Part shown: one piece after another, positions 44,177-53,900 of the stretch
Layout of the letters: the number at the start of each line of letters is the position of its first letter
How positions within the stretch are numbered: the first letter of the stretch is position 1
Assembly: GCF_039939195.1 (NCBI RefSeq)
Contig: NZ_JBDUUH010000004.1
Span: 363,618 to 427,617, forward strand
Source: Foliimonas ilicis
Lineage (GTDB): Bacteria > Pseudomonadota > Alphaproteobacteria > Rhizobiales > Rhizobiaceae
Direction: 5' to 3'
DNA: 64,000 nucleotides
Notes under the pieces: model-generated
The model's database searches: none
Told to the model about the DNA's origin: nothing
What the model saw: the letters and a program-made list of their open reading frames with translations, nothing else
Made by a program: the position numbers and the translations under genes

Positions 44177-45390
44177 CAGGCGCGCTCGCGCCGCAGCTCC
44201 TTGGTTGACGGCAGGAAGATCGTCAGAAGGCCTAGCAGCGGCAGGTAGGAGCAGATCGTGTAGACATAGGCGATGCCCTTCATGTCAGCGACGACGCCCA
44301 GCACCGCAGCGGCAATGCCGCCCATGCCGAAGGCGAAGCCGAAGAAGATGCCTGCGATCATGCCGACACGGCCCGGCACCAGTTCCTGTGCGAACACGAC
44401 GATGGCCGAGAATGCGGACGACAGAATGAGGCCGATGATGACCGTCAGCACCTTCGTCCAGAACAGATCGGCATAGGGCAGAGCCAGCGTGAAGGGCAGC
44501 GCGCCGAGGATCGAGAACCAGATCACGAATTTCGGTCCGAATTTGTCACCGATCGGACCGCCAGCGAGCGTGCCGGTGGCAGCCGCGCCCAGAAAAATGA
44601 ACAGCAGGATTTGCGCTTCCTGAACCGTAACGTTGAATCTCTCGATCACGTAGAAGGTGTAATAGCTCGAAATGCTGGCCATGTAGATGTTCTTCGTGAA
44701 GACGAGCAGCGCCAGAACGACGAGTGCGGTGACGATCTTCTTGCGCGGCAACGTGACCGGAAACAGCGACGGCACACGGTTCGCCGTCGCCTTGCGGTAG
44801 CGGCTGTACCAGGCGCTGACACGCGTAAGCACGATCATGCCGGTGAACGCGGCCAGCGAGAACCACGCAACGCTGGCCTGTCCCTTCGGCACGACGATGA
44901 ATGCTGCCAGCAACGGCCCGAGCGCGGTGCCGAAATTACCGCCGACCTGAAACAGCGACTGCGCAAGACCATAGCGTCCGCCCGATGCCATGCGCGCGAC
45001 ACGCGAGGATTCGGGATGAAAGATCGCGGACCCGATACCGATGAAAGCCGAGCCGACCAGCAGGAACATGTAGCTGTGGGCGAAGGCCAGCATCAGCAGA
45101 CCGATGAGCGTCGAACCCATACCCACCGGCAGCGAATAGGGCATCGGCCGCTTGTCGGTATACATGCCGATAAGCGGCTGCAAAAGCGATGCCGTGACCT
45201 GAAAGGTCATGGTCAAAAGCCCGATCTGCCAGAAATCGAGACCGTAATCGCTCTTCAGCATCGGGTAGATCGCGGCCAGAAGCGACTGCATCACATCGTT
45301 CAGAAGGTGGCAAAAGCTGACCGCGAGAAGAATTGCGTAAACCGTCGCGTCAGCCTGTGGCCGTCCAGCAGTCGTCGATGCCTGTGTCAC
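44176..45390 (-). CDS. fsr: MFS transporter, fosmidomycin-resistance (Fsr) family
   Basis: This 404-residue protein starts at GTG 45390 with AGGGTAGGA upstream. It has twelve predicted membrane segments. The Fsr-family motifs are SFCHLLNDVMQSLLAAIYPM near the N-terminus, GIGSAIFHPESSRVARMASG, and LFQVGGNFGTALGPLLAA. Fsr proteins export fosmidomycin and probably native compounds by proton antiport. The downstream methyltransferase is coupled to it. The physiological substrate is not evident. Confidence 0.9.
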   Translation of the reverse strand: MTQASTTAGRPQADATVYAILLAVSFCHLLNDVMQSLLAAIYPMLKSDYGLDFWQIGLLTMTFQVTASLLQPLIGMYTDKRPMPYSLPVGMGSTLIGLLMLAFAHSYMFLLVGSAFIGIGSAIFHPESSRVARMASGGRYGLAQSLFQVGGNFGTALGPLLAAFIVVPKGQASVAWFSLAAFTGMIVLTRVSAWYSRYRKATANRVPSLFPVTLPRKKIVTALVVLALLVFTKNIYMASISSYYTFYVIERFNVTVQEAQILLFIFLGAAATGTLAGGPIGDKFGPKFVIWFSILGALPFTLALPYADLFWTKVLTVIIGLILSSAFSAIVVFAQELVPGRVGMIAGIFFGFAFGMGGIAAAVLGVVADMKGIAYVYTICSYLPLLGLLTIFLPSTKELRRERA

Positions 45391-45537
45391 GATGAAGTCC
45401 TACCCTGCAAATAAAGTCCATACGGCAATCGCCATAGGCTGCACCCGAGCGTCGGCATTCGGGCGCAAGCCGGCGAATATCGCTACCCGCAATAGAACTG
45501 GCCCGGCCAGAATGCCTTATGGCAGATGAAAGCAAGA

Positions 45538-45561
45538 TGTGGCGCAGGATGCCGCGCCACA
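45538..45561 (-). terminator. Hairpin just after ilvD
   Basis: An 8-base perfect stem TGTGGCGC/GCGCCACA (45538-45545 and 45554-45561) with an 8-base loop starts 4 bases after the ilvD stop codon. On the minus strand it is followed by TCTTGCTTTC, a weak T-tract. Confidence 0.5.
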
Positions 45562-45565
45562 CCGA

Positions 45566-47407
45566 TCAGATTTCGCCGAGATCGCGCACTGCGCCCCGGT
45601 CGGCAGAGGTTGCGAAGGCCGCATAGGCTTTGAGCGCGGTCGTCACCTTGCGCTTGCGCTGCTCGGTCGGCTTCCAGCCCTTGGCGTCCTGCTCGGCGCG
45701 GCGGGTTGCGAGTTCGGCATCGTCGACGCGCAGCGAAATCGTGCGGCTTGGAATGTCGATGTCGATCATGTCGCCCTCGCGCACGATGCCGATAAGCCCG
45801 CCATTGGCGGCTTCCGGCGAGACGTGGCCGATGGACAGACCCGACGTGCCGCCGGAGAAGCGGCCATCCGTGATCAGCGCGCAGGCTTTACCGAGGCCCT
45901 TCGACTTCAGATAGCTGGTCGGATAGAGCATTTCCTGCATGCCCGGTCCGCCCTTCGGGCCTTCGTAGCGGATGACGACGACATCGCCAGCCTTGACCTC
46001 GTTGGACAGGATCGCCTTGACGGACGAATCCTGGCTTTCGAAAACGCGTGCCGGGCCTGAGAATTTCAGGATCGATTCATCGACGCCTGCCGTCTTCACG
46101 ATGCAGCCATTGATCGCGATATTGCCTTTGAGAACCGCAAGTCCGCCATCCTTCGAGAAGGGATGCTGCGCATCGCGGATGACGCCGTTTTGGCGGTCGA
46201 TATCCAGTTCCTTCCAGCGCGCGCTCTGGCTGAACGCGACCTGCGTCGGCACGCCGCCGGGAGCTGCGCTGAAAAGTTCGAGCGCTGCCGGATTGTCGGT
46301 GACGGCGATATCCCATTTCGACAGCGCATCGCCAAGCGTCTTCTCATGCACGGTCGGCAGATCCGCATTGAGCAGACCGGCGCGGTTCAACTCACCGAGG
46401 ATCGCCATGATGCCGCCTGCCCGGTGCACGTCTTCCATGTGCACGTCGGCCTTGGCCGGTGCGACCTTGGAAAGGCACGGAACCTTGCGCGACAGGCGGT
46501 CGATGTCGTCCATCGTGAAATCGACTTCGCCTTCATGCGCGGCAGCGAGAATGTGCAGAACCGTGTTGGTCGAACCGCCCATCGCGATGTCGAGCGTCAT
46601 GGCATTCTCGAACGCGCCTTTCGAGGCGATGGTGCGCGGCAATGCAGTCTCGTCGTCGCCTTCGTAATAGCGCTTTGCCAGACCGACGATCCGGCGGCCC
46701 GCCTCGAGGAACAGCTTTTCGCGATCCGAATGTGTTGCAAGCGTCGAGCCATTGCCGGGAAGCGACAGGCCAAGCGCTTCGGTCAGGCAGTTCATCGAAT
46801 TTGCGGTGAACATGCCGGAGCACGAACCGCAGGTCGGGCAAGCCGAGCGCTCGATGGTCTGAACGTCTTCGTCGGACATTGTGTCGTCTGCGGCAGCAAC
46901 CATCGCATCGACCAGATCGAGCGAGTGGATCTTGCCGTCGGAAAGCACGACCTTGCCGGCTTCCATCGGCCCGCCGGAAACGAAGATCGTCGGAATGTTG
47001 AGGCGCAGGGATGCCATCAGCATGCCGGGCGTGATCTTGTCGCAATTGGAAATGCAGACCATCGCGTCCGCGCAATGCGCGTTGACCATATATTCCACGC
47101 TGTCAGCGATGATTTCGCGCGAAGGCAACGAGTAAAGCATGCCGTCATGGCCCATCGCGATGCCGTCATCGACGGCAATCGTGTTGAATTCCTTGGCGAC
47201 ACCGCCATTGGCTTCGATCTCGCGCGCAACCAGTTGGCCGAGGTCCTTCAGGTGGACGTGGCCCGGCACGAACTGCGTGAAGGAATTCACCACCGCAATA
47301 ATCGGCTTGCCGAAATCGCCATCCTTCATGCCCGTTGCGCGCCAAAGACCGCGTGCGCCGGCCATGTTGCGGCCATGGGTGGTGGTACGGGAGCGATAGA
47401 CTGGCAT
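45566..47407 (-). CDS. ilvD: Dihydroxy-acid dehydratase
   Basis: This 613-residue IlvD/Edd enzyme has cluster-ligand cysteines in CISNCDKITPGML (about 122) and CPTCGSCSGMFTANSMNC (about 195), plus the metal and substrate segment AVDDGIAMGHDGMLYSLPSR. The C-terminal SGLSIGHVSPEAANGG is typical of true IlvD. It dehydrates 2,3-dihydroxy-isovalerate and 2,3-dihydroxy-3-methylvalerate in valine and isoleucine synthesis. Length and motifs fit IlvD better than the sugar-acid dehydratases of the same family. It stands alone on its strand between the MFS gene and the transglutaminase operon. Confidence 0.96.
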   Translation of the reverse strand: MPVYRSRTTTHGRNMAGARGLWRATGMKDGDFGKPIIAVVNSFTQFVPGHVHLKDLGQLVAREIEANGGVAKEFNTIAVDDGIAMGHDGMLYSLPSREIIADSVEYMVNAHCADAMVCISNCDKITPGMLMASLRLNIPTIFVSGGPMEAGKVVLSDGKIHSLDLVDAMVAAADDTMSDEDVQTIERSACPTCGSCSGMFTANSMNCLTEALGLSLPGNGSTLATHSDREKLFLEAGRRIVGLAKRYYEGDDETALPRTIASKGAFENAMTLDIAMGGSTNTVLHILAAAHEGEVDFTMDDIDRLSRKVPCLSKVAPAKADVHMEDVHRAGGIMAILGELNRAGLLNADLPTVHEKTLGDALSKWDIAVTDNPAALELFSAAPGGVPTQVAFSQSARWKELDIDRQNGVIRDAQHPFSKDGGLAVLKGNIAINGCIVKTAGVDESILKFSGPARVFESQDSSVKAILSNEVKAGDVVVIRYEGPKGGPGMQEMLYPTSYLKSKGLGKACALITDGRFSGGTSGLSIGHVSPEAANGGLIGIVREGDMIDIDIPSRTISLRVDDAELATRRAEQDAKGWKPTEQRKRKVTTALKAYAAFATSADRGAVRDLGEI

Positions 47408-47699
47408 CTGCTTTTTCCTAGGACGCTTACTGCCGAAAAGCGCGAGGCCTTTCAGGCATCATCATTGGGTAAATTCTGCTCGACCCTGAATATAGGACTT
47501 TCGCCGGGATCACGCGATAAGAACATGGCGCCTGCCGCCTGATCAGCGGTTCACGTCGCAGGAAACGTTCGAATCTGAGGTCTTCAGGCTCAACCGTACC
47601 CGCGGTTACGGTTTATAGCGAAAAGAAATCCGTTCGTCACCCTCTGGCCCGAAACTTTGCTGTTTTCTGGCTGAACGTGTTCGTTTTTCTAAGAAAGGA
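47408..47699. other. 292-base gap upstream of ilvD
   Basis: It separates ilvD from the end of the transglutaminase operon. On the minus strand TATATT near 47490 is a possible -10 box for ilvD, but no well-spaced -35 box was found. No leader peptide rich in branched-chain residues was recognised, and no gene is seen. Confidence 0.5.
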
Positions 47700-48578
47700 C
47701 TATTTATCGACCGGAATGACGTCGACAGACTGCTCTCCGGTCTGTCCGCCAGTGGTTTTCAGAACGCCGACAATGGGCGCGACGTCGGAATAATCGCGGC
47801 CATACCCCACCGTAATGTGGTCGTTGCCGACGCGCATGGCGTTGGTCGGGTCGAATTCCTGCCAGCCCATTTCGCGCCCACACCAGACTTTGACCCAGGC
47901 GTGCATGGCATCCGCCCCCTCAAGTCTTTCCTTGCCTGCCGGCGGAATTGTGCGCAAAAAGCCGCTGACATAGCCCGCCGGAATGCCAAGCCCGCGCAGG
48001 CCAGCGATCATTACATGGCTGAAATCCTGACAGACGCCACTCTTGAGTTCGAATGCCTCACTTGCGCGCGTATGTACATCCGTCGCCTCGCCGTCGTATT
48101 TGAAGTCGGAGTGGATGCGCATGCACAGATCGTTGGCAATTGCCGTGACCGAGCGCGCCACAGTGCTTTTTGCCGCATAGGCCGTGATGTCTTTCGACAG
48201 CTCGACCTGATCGCTTGGCGCCAGAAAGTGATGCGGCGATTCGGCCGTCAGCGAGAGTGCACCTGCAACCTCCCCGCTCAACCGCGAAAGATCGGGCGAT
48301 ACGTCGAGGCCCGGTTCGGGCCGTGAAACAAGAATGCGCGAACTCATCTTCACATCCAGCGTCTCATGCACCTCGCGAAAGGAGATTGCCGTGACGCTGT
48401 TCGAAAAGAAATCGGCGAAGTCGGATCGCTCTGCAGGGTTCGGCGAGAATGACAGCGACGACGCGATGACGCGTTGCGCACCCGTCAAATTGGCAGGCAG
48501 GACGCGGACCTGATGACGGCTTCCGCCAGCCCATCCCTCATAATCGTAATGCAGGTTCAACCTGATATCGTACTGCAT
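47700..48578 (-). CDS. Transglutaminase-like protein with bacterial transglutaminase N-terminal domain
   Basis: The product is 292 residues from ATG 48578, whose A is shared with the stop codon of the preceding gene (TGATG). The N-terminal beta domain (about 1-120, LNLHYDYEGWAGGSRHQVRV) precedes the transglutaminase core with the expected triad: Cys183 (SGVCQDFSHVMIAGL), a histidine in DAMHAWVKVWCG and an aspartate in QEFDPTNAMRVG. Such proteins cleave or form amide bonds. It is the last gene of a three-gene operon with a second transglutaminase and an ATP-grasp/alpha-E protein. No signal peptide is present, so action in the cytoplasm is expected. Confidence 0.9.
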   Translation of the reverse strand: MQYDIRLNLHYDYEGWAGGSRHQVRVLPANLTGAQRVIASSLSFSPNPAERSDFADFFSNSVTAISFREVHETLDVKMSSRILVSRPEPGLDVSPDLSRLSGEVAGALSLTAESPHHFLAPSDQVELSKDITAYAAKSTVARSVTAIANDLCMRIHSDFKYDGEATDVHTRASEAFELKSGVCQDFSHVMIAGLRGLGIPAGYVSGFLRTIPPAGKERLEGADAMHAWVKVWCGREMGWQEFDPTNAMRVGNDHITVGYGRDYSDVAPIVGVLKTTGGQTGEQSVDVIPVDK

Positions 48579-50989
48579 CAACCGAAATAGCTCTTGGAAA
48601 GATTTTCGTAGAGCGACGCAATATCGATTGCCAGCGAGCTCAAAAGCTCAGGCGTCATATCCGCAGGCTCGCGGATCGCCAACTTCGTGTGGAGCAAAAG
48701 CACATCCTTCGCAACGGCTGACAAATAACCGTCATTGGTCGGGTCGGGCAGGTTTTCGATCTCGTTTTTTAAACGGTCGAGCTGAAAGATGATCGAACGC
48801 GGGTTGAGCGGATCCAGCGCCAGAAGATCGATCACCGATTGCTGACCGGAACGGACCGTGTACTGGCGGCGATGGGTCAGCACGCTGTCGCCAATCTCCA
48901 GCATCATGTCGAGCGCGCCATCTGGTGCACCTGGAGCGGTCAGACGCGAAAGCGTACGCGCGATTTGTATCGCACGCTCCAAGCGGCGGCCGATTTCCAG
49001 AAAGCGCCAACCGGCGAAACGATACATGTTTTCGTGCAGCAAACCCGAAAACCCTGCAAGCTTGCGAAGGATAATCGTCATTGCGCGCACGGCATCGTCA
49101 CCCGGCGCGATTGTTTCCGCAAATTGATGCACGGTTTTCGAAAGGTCGCGCAGCGCCAGCCAGCCATCCGGCGAAAAGCGGTCGCGCACTTGGCCAGCAC
49201 TGTAGACCGCACTATCCAGATGCGCGATCAACCCTGCGGGAATTGCGGAATCCGCCTCTATGCCGAGCGGTTCGAGATAGTCGCGCATATCCGCCAGCAA
49301 GGGCAGATCGGGATCGGAGGTTTCGGCCAGCCGCGCATGATACGCGCGCAAAATGCGAACCGTATCTTCCGAGCGCTCGATGTAGCGGCCAAGCCATGTG
49401 AGGTTTTCGGCGGCCCGGCTCGGCAGCGTGCCAGGACGCGAGCGGGCGAATGCCTCCTGCTCATCCGGCAGCAGCGTTTCGCGCTCTACACGCGCCTTGG
49501 AAACAACCCAGACGTCCGCTGCCTGCCCGCCGCGCTGCATGGTGATTGCCGCCGTATCGAGCGTCAGACCGACACGCGCAAAACCGCCGGGCATGACCGT
49601 CCAGCCCTCAGGCGTACGCGCGAGATAGACCCGCAGGATCGCGGGGCGCGGCTCCAGCTTTCCATCGACATGCACCGGCGTTGTGGAGAGCCGAACAGCT
49701 TCCTGCCCGACCAGCGTGTGACCCTCGCTGGCGATACGGTCCAGCAGCGCGTCCCGGTCAGCACCGTTCAGCGATGCGCCGACAATCGTTGCGCCGTCAT
49801 CCTCAAAAGGCAGCCGCGTCGATTGCGCAGGCCCGATCATCATGCGATCGAAATTTTCCTCAACATGCCGGCGCGCATTCTCCTGCCCGCACCACCACGT
49901 CGCGATATTCGGCAAAAGCAGGTCGTTTCCGGTCAAAACACGCGAAATCGCGGGCAGAAACGCCAGAAACGCACGCGTTTCCATGACACCAGAGCCGAGC
50001 GCGTTGACCATCGAAACTGACCCGTTGCGCACGGCCTCGACCATGCCGGGCGTTCCGATGCGCGATGCGCCGTTCAGTTCGAGCGGATCGGTGAAGGACG
50101 CATCCATGCGCCGCCAGAGCACGCTGATCGGTTTCAGGCCCGAAACAGTGCGCACCATCAGGCGGCCCTCGGTAACCGTCAGATCCTCGCCTTCAAGCAG
50201 CATGACGCCGAGATAGCGCGCGATATAGGCATGCTCGAAATAGGTTTCGTTGAGCGGACCGGGCGTGAGGATCGCCGCACGGCTTGCCGGATCGTCCGTC
50301 ATTCCTGCAAGCGCATCTCGGAACCGGCGAAAGAAACCGGCCAGCCGGTGCACATGCATTTCGCCATAAATGTCGGACAGCGCACGCGTCGTCGCGACGC
50401 GATTTTCCAGCGCGAAGCCTGCGCCCGAAGGCGCCTGCATCCTGTCGCCCAGAACCCACCAGCGACCATCTGGCCCACGACCAAGCTCGAACGCACAAAA
50501 ATGCAGGAAATGCCCGCTTGCCGGTTTCTGTCCGGCCAGCGGGCGCAGATATTCGGGGCTGGACGCGATAAGTCCCGGCGGCAGCAGACCGCGCGCGACG
50601 AGATCATTACTGCCGTAAATGTCGGAAACGATCTGCTCGAAAAGATCGGCGCGCTGCACCAGCCCAGCGCTGATTGCATCCCATTCGACATCCTCGATCA
50701 GCAGCGGAATATGCGCCAGCGGCCATTCGCGCTCATTCGTGCCGGGCCGATCATAAACGCGGTAATAAACGCCTGCATCGCGCAGATATTGGTCGGCACG
50801 ACCGAAACGCGCCGACAATTCGTCAGGCCCCAGCCGTTCGATGGCCGATGCGAAATGCTGCCAGGCAGGGCGAATGCCACCGGAAGAATCGACCATTTCA
50901 TCGGCGACGCCGGAAATGGAGCGGTAGCCGGAAATCAGATCACTGACCGGTGCCGCGCTGCGTTTCTTCTTTTGCTCGATCGTTGTCAT
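48578..50989 (-). CDS. Circularly permuted ATP-grasp protein fused to an alpha-E domain (DUF404/407-DUF403)
   Basis: The product is 803 residues from ATG 50989; a TTG two codons upstream overlaps the previous stop codon. The N-terminal about 470 residues are the permuted ATP-grasp module, with LIEDVEWDAISAGLVQRADL, FLHFCAFELGRGPDGRWWVL, LTPGPLNETYFEHAYIARYL and LPNIATWWCGQENARRHV. The C-terminal about 310 residues are the all-helical alpha-E domain (SRAAENLTWLGRYIERSEDT, ENMYRFAGWRFLEIGRRLER). ATP-grasp enzymes of this kind are predicted to ligate carboxylates to amines; alpha-E has no known activity. In many genomes these are separate adjacent genes, so the fusion indicates that they work together. 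Confidence 0.92.
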   Translation of the reverse strand: MTTIEQKKKRSAAPVSDLISGYRSISGVADEMVDSSGGIRPAWQHFASAIERLGPDELSARFGRADQYLRDAGVYYRVYDRPGTNEREWPLAHIPLLIEDVEWDAISAGLVQRADLFEQIVSDIYGSNDLVARGLLPPGLIASSPEYLRPLAGQKPASGHFLHFCAFELGRGPDGRWWVLGDRMQAPSGAGFALENRVATTRALSDIYGEMHVHRLAGFFRRFRDALAGMTDDPASRAAILTPGPLNETYFEHAYIARYLGVMLLEGEDLTVTEGRLMVRTVSGLKPISVLWRRMDASFTDPLELNGASRIGTPGMVEAVRNGSVSMVNALGSGVMETRAFLAFLPAISRVLTGNDLLLPNIATWWCGQENARRHVEENFDRMMIGPAQSTRLPFEDDGATIVGASLNGADRDALLDRIASEGHTLVGQEAVRLSTTPVHVDGKLEPRPAILRVYLARTPEGWTVMPGGFARVGLTLDTAAITMQRGGQAADVWVVSKARVERETLLPDEQEAFARSRPGTLPSRAAENLTWLGRYIERSEDTVRILRAYHARLAETSDPDLPLLADMRDYLEPLGIEADSAIPAGLIAHLDSAVYSAGQVRDRFSPDGWLALRDLSKTVHQFAETIAPGDDAVRAMTIILRKLAGFSGLLHENMYRFAGWRFLEIGRRLERAIQIARTLSRLTAPGAPDGALDMMLEIGDSVLTHRRQYTVRSGQQSVIDLLALDPLNPRSIIFQLDRLKNEIENLPDPTNDGYLSAVAKDVLLLHTKLAIREPADMTPELLSSLAIDIASLYENLSKSYFG

Positions 50990-50991
50990 GT

Positions 50992-53900
50992 TCAACTATA
51001 TCTGGGCGGCCGCCTGAGATCGAGTGTCATCGGAAACTCGTCGGCAGGCTCTTCCGCGCGAAGTTCAAAGCTGCCCGGCGTATGCCCCCGCGGCTCGAAA
51101 CGCGCAAGTCGTCGCGCTTCCGCTTCGTTCGCATTCACAGGAAACGTCTCGTAATTGCGCCCTGCCGGATGCGCGACGTGATAAACGCAGCCGCCGACCG
51201 AGCGGCCCGACCAGCGATCGTAAATATCGAAAACGAGCGGCGTGTTGACGGGAAGCGCGGGGTGCATGCCCGCCGATGGCTGCCACGCCTTGTAACGGAC
51301 GCCTGCAACGGCAATCTCGCGATTTCCCGTCTGCTGCATCGGCACGATGCGGCCATTGACGGAAATCGAATGGCGCTCGGGATTGAGCCCGGTCGTCTTC
51401 ACCTGAAGCCGCTCCACGGATGAATCCACAAAGCGCACAGTGCCGCCGATTGCGCCCTGCTCGCCCATCACATGCCATGGCTCCAGCGCCTGCCGAAGCT
51501 CCAGCTTCACGCCGGCATATTCGACCTCGCCGCAGAATGGAAAACGGAATTCGAGCTGCGCATCGAACCATTCCGGGCGGAAATCAAAGCCGTTTTGCTT
51601 CAAATCGTCCAAAACGTAGAGAAAATCCGTCCAGACATGGTGCGGCAGCATGAAACGATCATGCAGGCTGGTGCCCCAGCGCACGAAACGTCCGTCCAGC
51701 GGGTTTTTCCAGAGCCGGGCGATAAGCGCGCGCACCAGCAATTGCTGCGCAAGGTTCATCCGCGCATTGGGCGGCATTTCGAAACCGCGAAACTCGACCA
51801 GACCCAGACGTCCAGTCGGACCATCCGGCGAAAACAGCTTGTCGATGCAAATCTCGGAGCGATGCGTATTGCCCGTCACATCGACGAGCAGATTTCGGAA
51901 AAGCCGGTCCACCAGCCAAGGCAGCGGTGCGTTTCCGCTGCTCGGATGCGGAACCTGCGCCATCGCGATTTCGAGTTCGTACAGGCTGTCGTGCCGCGCC
52001 TCATCGAAGCGCGGAGCCTGGCTGGTCGGTCCGATGAACAGGCCGGAAAACAGGTAAGAAAGTGCGGGATGCCGCTGCCAGTGCAGGACAAGGCTTTTCA
52101 AAAGATCGGGACGGCGCAGAAACGGGCTGTCGTTCGGCGTAGCGCCACCGACCACGACATGGTTGCCGCCGCCGGTGCCGGTATGGCGGCCATCGATCAT
52201 GAATTTATCAGCACCAAGCCGGGTCTGCCGCGCTTCTTCGTAAATAGCTTCGGTCGTCGCCACGCAGTCGCGCCAATTCGAGGCCGGATGAATATTGACC
52301 TCGATGACGCCCGGATCGGGCGCGACGCGGATGACGTTCAGGCGCGGATCATGCGGCGGGCCGTAGCCCTCGATATGAACCGGGAGCCCGGTCGCCTTGG
52401 CCGCATTTTCGGCAGCGGCGATCAAATCCAGATAGTCTTCAAGCGCTTCGACCGGCGGCATGAAAACGCAAAGCCGCCCCTCGCGCGGCTCGACGGAAAT
52501 CGCGGTGCGCACCGCGCCGTCAATCTCGCCAAGCTCTTGCTCGACCCGCTCCTGAGCCCCGGTCGCTGCGGTAAAAGAGGCCGTGATCTGCTCGCGCGCG
52601 GCTTCCGGTGTAGTCTCAACACGCGGCGGCAAATCTCCGCGTGGCACGGATGGATCGACCGGCACGACATAGGGATATTGCGAAGGCGGTACATGCGGAA
52701 GCGAGCCGAGCGGCAGGCGGTAGCCGACAGGCGAATCGCCCGGAACGAGGAACAGTTTTCCGCGCCGCGTTGTCCAGTGTTCGGAACGCCAGCGCGGACC
52801 GCTCGCCTGCGCATTCCAGCGCTGCACCGGCAGTACATAGCCGGTCGGTTCTGTCAGGCCGCGTTCGAAGACACGCGCCATGCGGCTGCGCTCTTCCGGG
52901 TCTTCAAGTTTTGAATTCGACGGATCGACATTGTCCGGCAGATTGCCTTCCTTGATGAGCCATTCGGCGGGGTCCTCATAGGCTTCGCTGACCATTTCGG
53001 GCGCGATGCCGAGTTCGGATGCCACCGCCGAAAGCAGCGTTTCGGCATCCTTCGGAGTGAGCTTGCCTTCGCTGTTTTCCGGCGCGATCAGGCCGGGGTC
53101 GACCCAGACCGGCTCGCCATCGGCACGCCAGTAGAGCGAAAATGTCCAACGCGGCAGGGATTCGCCCGGATACCATTTGCCCTGCCCGTAATGCAGGAAG
53201 CCGCCCGGCGCAAAACGCTCGCGCAGGCGCCGGATCAGCGCATCCGCCTTCTCGCGTTTTGTCGGGCCAACGGCGGCGGTGTTCCATTCCGGGGCTTCAA
53301 AATCGTCGATGGAAACGAAGGTCGGCTCGCCGCCCATTGTGAGCCGCACATCCTCGGCCTGCAAAACGGCATCGACCTTTTCGCCCAGCGCGTCGAGCGC
53401 CTGCCAGCTTTCGTCGGAAAACGGCTTGGTGATGCGCGGATGCTCGGCGATGCGGTCTACCCGCATGTCGAAACCGAACTCGACATTGGCAAAGCTCGCC
53501 ATGCCGCTGATGGGTGCCGCGTTTCTGAAATGCGGCGTCGCGGCCAGAGGCACATGGCTTTCGCCAGTCAGAAGACCCGATGTCGGATCAAGACCGATCC
53601 AGCCCGCCCCCGGCAGATAGACCTCGCACCAGGCGTGAAGGTCCGTGAAATCCTGCGTCGTCCCAGCCGGGCCATCGATGGCAACCAGATCTGGCTTGAG
53701 CTGGATCAGATAGCCGGAAACGAAACGCGCCGCGAGGCCGAGATTGCGCAGGATTTGCACCAGCAGCCAGCTCGTATCGCGGCATGAACCCTTGGCGAGA
53801 GACAGAGTTTCCTCTGGCGATTGAACGCCGGTTTCCATGCGCACGATATAGCCGATCTCACGTTGGAGCCCCGCATTGAGATCGACCACGAAATTGACCG

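Noticed and set aside
45566..47407. IlvD as the missing sugar-acid dehydratase of the furanose pathway
   Set aside because: Length of 613 and motifs fit genuine dihydroxy-acid dehydratase, and it is 8 kb away beyond another operon.
46163..47542. 459-codon open frame opposite ilvD
   Set aside because: Shadow of ilvD, whose cluster-binding cysteines and length are canonical.
51472..52914. 480-codon open frame opposite the DUF2126 gene
   Set aside because: Compositionally a shadow frame; no ribosome binding site or family signature.
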